Positions 12,100 through 24,100 of a stretch of DNA of 64,000 nucleotides are shown here, one piece after another. The first letter of the stretch is position 1. Each line of letters opens with the position of its first letter. A program made the translations under genes and the position numbers. Source of the DNA: Glandiceps talaboti (Eukaryota; Hemichordata; Enteropneusta; Spengelidae); contig NC_135551.1 of assembly GCF_964340395.1 (NCBI RefSeq), positions 24,127,003 to 24,191,002 on the forward strand, in the 5' to 3' direction. The notes under the pieces are model-generated. The model did no database searches and had not been told where the DNA came from. It saw nothing but the letters and a program-made list of their open reading frames with translations.

Positions 12100-12700
12100 T
12101 TTAGTGTTTTTTGTGTACCTACCTTTTATTTTGTTCTTCGTAAATCAAATTTGAAACATTTTGACATTTTAATTTTAAACATTGTACTTTGTATTACCAT
12201 TTACAACTTTTAAAAAAAAAAGAGAGAGAACCGTGATATTTCAACCCTATGTATAAAGAATCGCTTAATTTCTGATATTTGATGGCGCTGTCTTGTAAAG
12301 CTCTGACGTTATTACTTGAAAGGCTCTGAATAGCCTAAAAAATGCTTTAAGACTAAAAAAAGAACCCTACGAGAAGTGGACATATCCCCATCTCAAGCAC
12401 TTCCCCCTACCTTTTTAATGATGTCAAGATGTTGTTTCGGGTGATCGCCTCAAGGGCAGATTGCTCTCAGTCACGATCAAATACCTGTCATATAAATATT
12501 TCAACACTATAGTTTAGAGTGCTTTATATTATATGTACATCTAAATATTTTTGTTTTTGTTGTTTGTATATTGTTTTTGACTCTAGATAATATTTTTTTT
12601 TTCATGTCAAATAAAATAATTATACTGTTATAAGACTATACGTATATACCATGATAATGAAGGGGGGGCATCATGTCTTAGAATTAAGTGATTGAACCAA
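12100..12700. repeat. Old copy of GGGACCGG element interior
   Basis: Resembles the inside of the element at 39741-41513: CTTGAAAGGCTCTGAATAG, GTGGACATATCCCCATCTC and the G-run followed by CATCATGTCTTAGAATTA. The inverted arm has a longer version at about 48060-48900, so part has been lost here. Confidence 0.5.
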
Positions 12701-12845
12701 TTTCCTCGCTATTTTTCATAATTTTAAGATAAATTGACTGTTTGTTTCAATGCATATTATACTCGTATACACTGATGTTACATAAATTACCACCTGTGCA
12801 TTGTCCATCGTGTCAGTTTGAACTTTGAACTTTGCGATGAGCTGA

Positions 12846-12855
12846 CTCACGTGAC
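12846..12855 (+). promoter_or_regulatory. CLEAR-like E-box upstream of MFSD8 copy A
   Basis: CTCACGTGAC lies about 415 bp before the MFSD8 ATG. It matches the TFEB/TFE3 lysosomal-gene element GTCACGTGAC at 9 of 10 positions. The site is preserved in the other arm (GTCACGTGAG on the + strand, 47897-47906). Known biology: lysosomal genes are often driven by such elements. Binding here is inferred. Confidence 0.45.
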
Positions 12856-13269
12856 TGTGATAGATTTAATAAACTTTGAACTGTCATGTCATGTGCGACG
12901 AGAGACCAACGCAGGCACAGGGCAGGCAGATCGCGAGAGGAGGTGTGTACTTGTATGTCCCAAAGGTCTCTCAAAGCCAAATCTTGTCTACCTTTACTGT
13001 GTGTTTTGTCTGTGTATTCTAATTTCTATGGCCGACTGATCGGAACACCAGTTTGCTGTGCTGTGTCGATATGGAGTGACGCGCATACATGACGTGAAGT
13101 TCGCCGGGGAAGTTTGACTCAACCAGCAACGCGCCCGCTCACATACATGCAGAGTGACTGACATTACAGCATCATTGAATCCGGACACGACTGTCGATTT
13201 GATTTACGAGTTAATAATCTACAGTTTACACTAAAATTTACGGTCTGTTATACTATATATGACAACATC

Positions 13270-14832
13270 ATGAGGCTGAAGACCAAGAAAAGACTGACAA
13301 ATATTGCCACCGGTATATTCTTCTTGATGGGAGGTGTTGAGTATGGTAGGTATTATCATCATCCATGGTATTATATTATTTCCATAGTTACCTGTTAATA
13401 AGCAACTTGCGTTCATGTACGTCACCCGTGACCGTGGTCTTACACAACCAGAAGTTCGCTATCACTCGAGCAAGTATTATTATATATGTGTGTATATTTG
13501 TTGTAAAAATAAAACTATACAAAAAACTGTATTATAATAATAAAAATCACAATTAACTCACAAATTCCTGTGATATATTCGCATAGATATATAATATATA
13601 CTTACTTATGTGATTACCTTGTCCAATGTTGCACCCAGCCTTTTCAAAGAGTGGGACATACTTCATTTTTCTGGGTCATCATACAATTTTTGGGGGACAT
13701 TACAAAAAAGCGCCAATAGCGTTGTAGCACAACTGTACAGTTTTTCAAAATATTTACCCACATGCTGACCCATTCTAGATATTTGCTGAATGATTATGCA
13801 GTTGCCTATCTATCCTATTGTTATCTATGCAATATACACGATCATTTGGCTGTTGCTATAGGTGTGGTCATGTTGCTAAACATATTTGCATACAATTTTA
13901 GTGTGGGTCATCTATGACCCGTCGCTTCCAAAATTGTGGGTCAGGTCCTAAAAATGTGTGTCAAATGACCCAAAAAACCCCTCTGGCTGCAACATTGCTT
14001 GTCCCCTTGAACTGTGTGAGTGCAGGGAGCATACTTGCAACTTTAATAGTACCTTTGTATAATGTAAATATCACTCACAGCATACATGATGAGATATATA
14101 ATTATACATACATACAATAAAGAATCACAATGATCTGTGATGGACAGAGATGTCATGTAATTGTCGAAATGCTATCTTCAAACGTCAGACCACTAAAACA
14201 GCTTTAAAATCTCTTCTTGTTTCCATGTTTCTGCTTATTTAATAATTGCTGCCTAGTGGGGTAGTGAGGCTTTACATAAGCATTTAGCAATGACAGATCT
14301 TCATATTGCTAGATTAGACTATACAACCTGCTTTGGTTTTTCAGTTTTTCAGCTTTCCTTTTAGAACAGTGAAGTGATTTTATGTATTCATTTTTATGTA
14401 CCCAGTATAAACACATAACCTTGTAGAGGAAATAGAATCTTGAATTGTAATGTAGAATATTGTGAAGCACTTTTCCAAGGGTTTGGAACCTGCTATAAAC
14501 ATGGTGAGGAATATGGTAAAATATATATGGCTTTCCATACTGACACTTATCTTACATTTAATGGGAACCTACTACAGTCATTTGTCTCTTGCCACTGTAG
14601 CCTTGGTTTTACAGTCTTACAGTCAGTTTGTAACCCATCCACTGTCAACTGCATCTGATTATATTGACATATCTATATGCAGGGTGATGTTTAAGTTTGA
14701 CCTTTACTAAAGGTTTCCCCAGATATTCGAGTGTGGACTAGATAGAATACCACAGAGCTGCTTAGTGGCAATCATGATGACAAATGTCTGAACTAAGATA
14801 TGTAGAAATAGAAGAGAAAAAACTTTTCCTAC

Positions 14833-14871
<39 letters not shown>

Positions 14872-15023
14872 TTGATCCCTTTTGTATCAGGGGCCTACTA
14901 AGCATGTTAGGAACAGCACTAACAGAAAATTAAAATATGCACACTACTAAAATATTAGAGGAGATATGACTAGTATAATCACATACAGAAACAAAACAAG
15001 ACAAAACAAACCAAAGGGAAGTA

Positions 15024-15119
<96 letters not shown>

Positions 15120-18100
15120 CGATTTATTCACACACATCAAAACATATAACCTATAGGATAATCAAAACAACAACAACAATATTAAAAGGAAATAAAGAAA
15201 ATAACACAATGAACCGGGCTAAAACTACAACATTTATGGCTTTATTTCAATCAATAAAGATAGTTATTCTTGTAATTATTAGATTTGACCACAGACTGTG
15301 TGTGGTTTGATTTACTCACTGCTGAGTTTGATATTTCTTCTCTTTCAGCTGTCATACTACCATCACTATGGCAATACCTGCAGTCATTGGGTGCAGAGTC
15401 CATTTACTTGGGGCTGACCCTGTCAGCTTTCAGCTTCTCAGGATTATTTGCTGGACCAGTATTTGGAAAATGGCATGACAAGACGGGCAAAGTCAAAACT
15501 ATTATTTTGTTTGGTAATCTGTGGGAGATAGTTGGTAGGTACATCCTGAGGTTTAATTGGATGGTGATGGTTGTTTTAAAAATGTCTTATCACAGTCACT
15601 TCATCCCAATTTCAACTCTTCCTGCATCAACTCATCCCAACTGTAAAAGTCTGACACGAGATAACCGAGCTATTAACCTTTTTACTGCATTTAAAGTTCA
15701 CTCAGTGACTCTTATTTACATGTGTTTGACATTTATGACAAGGTACACCAGGAAGAAAGTAATGAAGCTTGTGGTCAGACCCCGGGGGTCAGACATAAGT
15801 GACTCGATCAGTTAAAGTCATTGATGTAGTCATTCCTGAGGTCAATTTTGTGCGTTTTCAAGTTGTTGCATTTTTTACCATTTTCAAATCTTCCCATTTT
15901 TGTCTGTTTACACACTGTTTTCAAAACGATCCACTTTTGGTAATATTGTCAAATGTTACACTTGCATGTGCATCGTCTCCATGTAGACGGTAAGTGCAAA
16001 TGCAACAAAATTCATTTCTTTTGAAAAGGACATCTTGTAAATGGGCCTAAATGCTAAATGTATTGAAGTACGAAGCCCGCAGGTGTTATGTTTGCCGGGC
16101 CTGGGTGACTCTGGGATAGCCTGTGGACTGACTGGGAAAGCCTTAACAGTTCTACAGCAATGTGATATGGAGCGTGCAGCATAGTCTTGTCACATAGTCC
16201 CAAACCCGAATGGATCTCTGTAGCATTTGTGTGTGTTTTGTTTGTATTTGTCTGCATAACAGAAAATCGCTGGGAGGAATTCACAGCACAAAAATTTAAA
16301 AAAAAAAATTTAAAAAAAATGAATTGAGGTAATACCTAAACAATGGCAAACAGTATGAGGATAATTAGTCATTTTAGAGACCAGTCTTTTGAGAAAATGC
16401 TTGCATCAAGTCTGACTGCAAGATTTGTCATTCATCATGTTCCTGTTAAAGTATGATCAAGTAAGAATATCATTGGCATTCACTGATCAATGTTTATGGG
16501 TTGTCAGTGGCAGAGTGGTCAAACCACTTGCCTCTTAGTGACTGCGGTTGAGGTTCGAAACCCATTCAGCGTTTGATTAAATTTACCACGCTGCAAGTAA
16601 GAAGAGTGTCATTCAGTTTGACTCTACCGAACAACACAGGTTTTCCCTGGGTACTCCAGTTTCCTCCTGCATTAACACTGAACCCATGAGGAATGGCCCT
16701 CACTGGACTCCTCGGGAGACAAGTGTTTATATGCTTAAAGAACTATCCAGTATAAATAAAGATTACTATTATTATTATTATTATGTTTCAAACTTTGCTC
16801 TCTGAGATTGACTGATGACAACTACAAACAGTCCTCAAGGCTGAGTTTAATCAAAGTTTAATTTGGTTTTGTTGATATTATAAAGTTAAATGATATTCAT
16901 GATAACAGAATTTAAAAACATTGCTTGAACACAAGTCTACAACACTAAGTTACTTTGCTATGTGTATCTCTGTTAGTTTGGTATGTACTGCTTTAGAGTA
17001 TCAGCATTCTATCTTATTTCAGATAGCTATAACTTATTAAATGAGCGAATAAGTAAACTAATATATATCTCCAGACTTTGCTTCTAGACAAGGTTGTGTG
17101 GGTCAGCTTAAGAGTGACTGCTCATCTGATACACTTAGAGCTTTTTGTGTTCCATGCTTATGGAATGTTGTGTCATCATGCAATGATAATAATGATAATG
17201 ATAATAATGATAATAATGTTTATTCGGTACTATAGGCCATGCCCCTTAAATGTACATATCTGAATGTTTATTCAGTATGTAGGACATGCCCCTTAAATGT
17301 ACATATCTAAATGTTTATTCAGTATGTAGGACATGCCCCTTAAATGTACATATCTGAATGTTTATTCAGTATTGTAGGCCATGGGCCTTAAATGTACATA
17401 TCTAAATGTTTATTTAGTATGTAGGACATGTGCCTTAAATGTACATATCTGAATAAAGAATAATGGTTCATTGTCATCATGCAAATGAACTAGTGTTACA
17501 GTCATTTTACTCTTTTTGTCTTATAGGCCCTCTTTGGATTAGGATTAAAACCTAGGTGTGAAATACAATTGTTTAGCAGAGCTTTAGTAAAAGTTATCTA
17601 AGCACAAATGAATGATCCCATGCATGTAATCCTATTAAGATAACACAAATACAATGACACGGGTTTGAAACATGGCCCTTTAAGACTCATCTTCACAACA
17701 GGACTTTGTGCATAATGTATTTGTGATTTTTGTGATTTGTAAAGTATATTTGCAGATATAGGAATGGAATGTGCTCTATGTATTAAGAATCAATAGCAGA
17801 TAAGATTAGATTAGATTAGATTTGATAATAGAAGAATAAATAAAGTCATAATATAGGGATGAAGGGTAAGTCTCAGCGGAATAGAGATTTGTTTACAAAG
17901 AATAATTGGTACAGTACTTAAGAATATTCTAAGGAATTCTGACAAGAAGTCAGACTTCTGGAACTTGTGAAATTATTTCCATCAAGTTCATGAAGTTGTC
18001 GTGCAGTTATGGGGAGTGCTCAAAATTGTTTATTAGGATAGAATCATGACCCAAATGTAGGTCAACTTAACATTCTCATACTCATTCGATATCTATCACT

Positions 18101-21100
18101 ATCAGTGTGGTCACATGAATCACTGTCAATCTAAACAATTTCCATATCAAAATTTAATGAATTGATCAGGGTATCATTGTGTTTGCTAAGGGTGGTAAGT
18201 AGGTAAAATCTACCAGGGTTCTCATGTAATTTTACCTGGTTCCCAAATACAATTACAGTAATAGACTGTGGGAAAACACAGCCATTTTTATCCTTTTCTC
18301 CCTGTCTATTACCCAGTTTCCCCTAACCTTAGCAAAAACACTGTATAAGTAACCCAATATAACTTTTTCTATTTACCCTAGTCTGGCTGTCATATTAATT
18401 TAACATTTAAAGTTGAATTGTTTATTATCAGAATGAGAATCAGAATTACTTTATTCATTCCACTATGGAAATTAAAATGACACTTCACCCTGATAAAACA
18501 TAAAACAGAATACAAAAACAGAATACAAAAATTAACTGCATAGTGTAAAGTACCTATTTCAAAATATCCATTGTATTTAGCAATATTAAGAAGTTCTGTA
18601 TATACAATTTGTCAAAAATTGTGTAAAAATATTGATTTCCTTTTTCTTAGTAACACAAATGTTCTTTTCTTCAGAAGAGGTTCCATATTATGTGAATTTT
18701 CAGCATTTTCCAAATGTTGGAAAATCTTATTTTCTAGGATATATATCATGGAAATTTATATAATGCCAATATGATTGATGATAACACATAATTTGCATAT
18801 AACCATCAGTGATTGGCTTAGATCAAATCACATGGTATGGACTAGTGACCCATAGTGACCTCAATTTGCATATAGAGGGCAATATTTGTTTTCTATTCTC
18901 CCTCGGGCACTTTTACAGTAGCATGAGTATTGGTGATTTGTTTTGACTCTGGCAAGAATACGAGAATGTGATGTGTTATAAACATGGACATGTATGAATA
19001 TTCTTTTATGATTAGTATTATTATTATTAATAAGACATAACAATTAAAAATTGAAAGATTATACATTTATGTACTTTAACACTTTGATGTATTTGCTATT
19101 TTTTGCAGGAAACTTTATGTACTTTGTTGGCATTAACAAGAATTTTGTAGTCCTCTCTCGTTTGGTGGCAGGTAGGTTTCCTGAATATTTTGTACTCATT
19201 ATATCGTGATCACTGTACTATTGTGTTACATTGTTAGCTGTCTCCTTGTCCTCAAATGAGATTGAATCATGGGCCATTAACAGAAAATAAATCAATGATA
19301 TTTTCAGGTGTTGGCAGTGGTGCTGGCGCAGCTATTTTTGCACAGATTACCCACACAACCACAACATCAGAAAGGACAGCAGCCATCTCCCTTGCAATGG
19401 CAGCCAGACAAATTGGATTACTTCTTGGACCAGGATTGAATTTTTTCCTTGAACATTTGAATGGCTACCTTGGACCCTGGGAAATCAATGCATTAACATC
19501 ACCTGGGGTGAGTACTGAGTAATGTCTGTTTAATGGGCATGATGGTTTATAGGGTAATCTATGAAGTTGAGTTATGACCATCAAATGACTAGAGTGGCCA
19601 GCTTGGAATCTGTAGGTTGCAGGTTCGAGCCTCGCTGCTCATTTCTGAATAACTAAAGTCCTTGGGCAAGATTTGAACCATGATTGAGCACCAGTCAACC
19701 CAGCTGTATAATTGGGGACCTGGTAGGATAGATGATTTGCAATGTGAGTGTTTTTAATAATCCTATACAATCATAAAGGCTGCAATGGACTGTATCATGT
19801 GCTCCTCAGAGAGTTGAAGAAGTATAAAGGGTTGTTGTGCTACTTTAGATCCATGCCTGGGATGACAATTGTTAGTACCTGAAGCCCTGTGGAGAAGAGG
19901 TGCATTATAAATAATAATTATATTATAAGTATTATTTTACATTTAAAGGGGTATCTGTGATATTCTACTCACTGAAGAATACATAAATTAAAATAAATTA
20001 TGCAATAATAAAAGCTGCTATTCAAGCGTCCATTTATTTGATTGCAAATTAAGTGTAAAACACAAATGAAAACTTGATGGTCTCAACATAACTTAACTTA
20101 CTAGTTTGTAAAAGTTTTGATTAGCTTTCACCCTGTTAACAGAGCATCACCAGGTCAGTCAATGAAGTTATACATGTAAACACTAATGTCAAGAATACTA
20201 TCATGCCATCAACTATGCTACCAATGCCAGAAGATAGTTTGATAACATGATTTGTTATTTCCTTGTATCTACAGATCTTTATGTGTGGAATGTGGATTCT
20301 TATGGAATTCATCACTCTCTTCATGTACTATGATCTCCCTTCATTGGAAGAACAGGAATTGATACTTGCACAAGAAGATAAGGACGAAGAACAAAAAAAG
20401 AGCGGTGTGGTAGATCAGGACGAAACTGAACCATTGATGCGAAATGCATGTACTAATGAAACTGTGCAAGCTATCAACACAAACAGTAACCAACAAACAA
20501 ATTCAACCTCAGGAATTGATTCATTAAGTTCAAGCTGGCAGGGTAAACCGATAAAACAGTTGAAAGACTTTCCACCCAGAGATGGACTATCTCAGTCTGT
20601 ACCCACAGGATATTCAAGTGTTGAGGAGAATGAGAGTTATATTCGTCCTGATGTCCTGGGTCAAGGGTCAAATGAGCATTTGAATGGTCAATATGGCAGC
20701 ATTCAAACACCGGCCAGTCCAGAAACAGGAGAAGTGGAAGAGTTTGATGAAGAGGACAGTACAGAACTGAAGGAAGCTAAACTGTATGCCAGTGAATATG
20801 GTTCTGAAAAATACCCAGGAAAATTTTCTTACACAAGAGGTAAGAGTTTATTTTACAAGGACACTTCTGATTGGATTGTTGGAGCAACTTATTGTTTTAA
20901 TGACCAATCATATGCAGTGGTTGACTCATAGCACATCTATTGTTATTGACTTAGCAATTTCATTATTCAAAACAAGAGTACATACTAGGCATTGTAAAAT
21001 TATGCCAAATTCTGGCTACCCAACCCCACCTAGTTTTTCACGCTGACCCTAAAGTTTTTTTTATGTATTGGAGAACAAATTAATAAATCGTGAAAATTGT

Positions 21101-24100
21101 GAAGTCTCGCAAGAAATAGTGGATGCAGAAACTGACATCAACTTTAAAAAGACAATATAAAACTGTTCTTCCAATCTGTAATGGCTGTACATCTGATAGG
21201 AAGAAACGAATAACACAGAGACCATGTGGATAACAACGGAAAACATAACTACCTGAACTAAACACTCACATATAATATATTATAAAAAAAATAAAAAAAT
21301 AAAAAATCTACCTACCCCACCTATTCTATAATTGAATGTAATCCAAAATGGGAACCACATTTTTTTTTGTTCGGCCTTAGGGTAAAATTCGTATCGAGTA
21401 TAAGCTGAATATAAAATGTAATAATTAAAGTCCAAATTAAGTGCAGGTTTATAGTGCTACTTCCCATTTCAGGATTTTGTCACTTTAAAAAAAAAGTGGG
21501 ACTATTGATAATGATGTAGGTATAGAGAAAGCCTACACCGTCAATATTCTCATCACATGAATGACAATGCTGTGTTGTTTGTTTTTCAGAATTTATTAGA
21601 GAAGAAATTGTTGTGATCTTGACTGCCCAGTTTTTCTTTATGTTTAACCAGACATGTCTTGAGGTAAGCACACATACATGTAGGTGTGAGGGTAGCCATG
21701 CAGGGGTGAACAAATCATTTTGTGAACTGGTGGTCCTCGGACCAGTGCCTTAAAAAATCCAGTGGTCCTGCTGAAAGAATTAGTGGTACAAGGTAAAATT
21801 TGTGCAGGTCCGCCCCAAAAAATTGCTAGTCCCGGACCAAGGACCAGTGGATTTGTTCACCCCTGCCATGACAACTCAGGTCCCAGGTTCACCAAAACAC
21901 TTCAACTTTCAAGGGCCAAGTTTGATTAGGACACTGAGGACACTGAGGCATATTCTACCTTAAACAGTCTCAAAATTGCATAAACCATGGCTCAGCGTGC
22001 AGTACTACAAACAGATCCTGTGGTGGTATTTGTTCTCGTTCAAGTTATTTTATTTTATTTTCTATGTTTCTCAACAGACAATTTTGACTCCCTACACCCA
22101 AGTATATTTGAATTTTAATGAACTGCAGAACAGTGTGTTGTATTGTGTTGCTGGCTTTGAGGTAAGACAATAAAGTCATTAAAAAAGGAAGAACAAATAA
22201 ACAAATTTTGTGAACAGACTGACACCACTCTCTACACTTAACAGTAAATTTACATGTACATGGTTTAATTAAAGTGGCCATATGGATGATGATTGAGTAA
22301 TTTACTTTGGATTTTAATTTACAATTCAGTTTTATCATGGCTTCCTACTTGAAAAATCAATGTGAAACAACATAGACCAAGTCAGTGTTTGTAACTCAAT
22401 ACATTGCTAAAAACTAAAAAATGTGTAAGAAAGTTTGTTAGTTGTACATACATGTTAGTGTACATACAATAACAATCATTTTACAAACTTATTCCATCTT
22501 TTGGCATGTATTGAGTTACAAACATGGACTTGGCATATGTTGTTTCATGTTGATTTTTCAAGAAGGAAGCCATCATGAAATTGTTTTAAAAATTACAAAT
22601 CCAAAATATATACCAAATTCTAATTCATATGACCACTATAAAGGGTCATACAGCTAAAAGGTTTATAGGATATTCTAAGAATTGATGTCTTTTATGATGT
22701 AAATTTAAGTGTTCTCCCCAGCTCTTCACTGGTATATATATTTACATAATCTATTGATATGTAAATTATTCTTATAATATGTAAATGTTTATGCAAATTA
22801 ATTGCCACAGTCTTCACAAGACCAACAGTTTTATCTATTTTGTGCAATTTATGATAATGTTTTACTGTAATTAACTTTTTCATTGACTTCCCAAATCGTG
22901 ATATTAAAGTTCTTGGTATGTACATTTTATCCTGTAAGGTTATGTTTATGTTTGTTGTGATCAAATTTCTGAGTAAGAAGATTGAAGACCGTAAAATGCT
23001 GTTATTGGGTTTCGTCATTGAATTTCTATCTATAGCAGCAGCTCTAGGTTATATGCCAAACTTACCAATAGGTATGTGAAATATTGAAACCATAGCAACT
23101 GCATTAGCATATAAGCCAAACTTACCAAAATGTATGTGAAATATTGAAGCCATAGCAACTGCATTTTAGTATATATGCAAAACACACCAAAAAGTATATG
23201 AAATATTGAAACCATAGCAACACGTTACCATATACAGCAAACACGCAGTAGGTAGGTTTACATATCAAATCTTGAAACTGGTGTCTCAATATGATGCACA
23301 CTCTAAGCATAATAATATCCCACAACTCTTTCTGATTGTTTTGATGCTCAAACATTGATTTCATGTACATAGAATGATTAGAATCTAGCTGATTTGCATA
23401 CAGGTATGCAATAATTTTTTTTTGGTATTGCTCTGCAGTGCCTGTAATCTCTGGTACATATTTTATTGCATGGTGCACAAGGAAAGTGCACTTATCTTTT
23501 GTTGCTTTCAGAAAAAAAGATATAGGTATTGTTTAAAAAATTTTAACGAATAGCAAAAACATTGGAGACATATCAATATAACAGTGTGTTTTTTTAATTC
23601 ATAGTATTCTATACTGCAGACTAAAACTTTGAATACTATATTTTCACCAAGGTCACCCAGCTGGATTGCCAATATTCCTTATTATTTTTGTGGTACAAGT
23701 ATCAGGATTGCCACTGATTGCAGCCTGTGTAGCATCAATGTTTTCAAAACATACTACTGAACGAACACAAGGTAAGACTTTACTTATTCCTGAATGAGAT
23801 ATATAGAAATTCAATTTGTAATATAATTCAAAACAGCATTATTGTTTTTCTTATCTATAAAAAAAAAATTAGTTTCCCGAAAATGATGCAATGTGATATC
23901 CCAAAAAGTGAAAGTGACTTCTCAAGAATAACATTAAAGATAATTAAGAGATTTGACAATAATGCTAACTGTAGGCAAATGATAATTGAACGTAGAAAAA
24001 CAATAATTGTTCTAAGATTTTCAGGTCTTTGAGTAATGGAGATCATTGCAAATTTTTGCTACAGTGCAATTGCTAAAAGAACTATGTATATACAGGACTG

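Noticed and set aside
14966-15310. Coding frames in GA, CA, TAAA and TTTA tracts
   Set aside because: Low-complexity translations (repeated RE, TH, LF) in introns, with no splice or codon support. The same holds for 45485-45727, 46162-46359, 44187-44390 and 30840-31031.
16500-16575. tRNA gene
   Set aside because: A and B boxes are present but the cloverleaf does not close and a SINE body and ATT tail follow.
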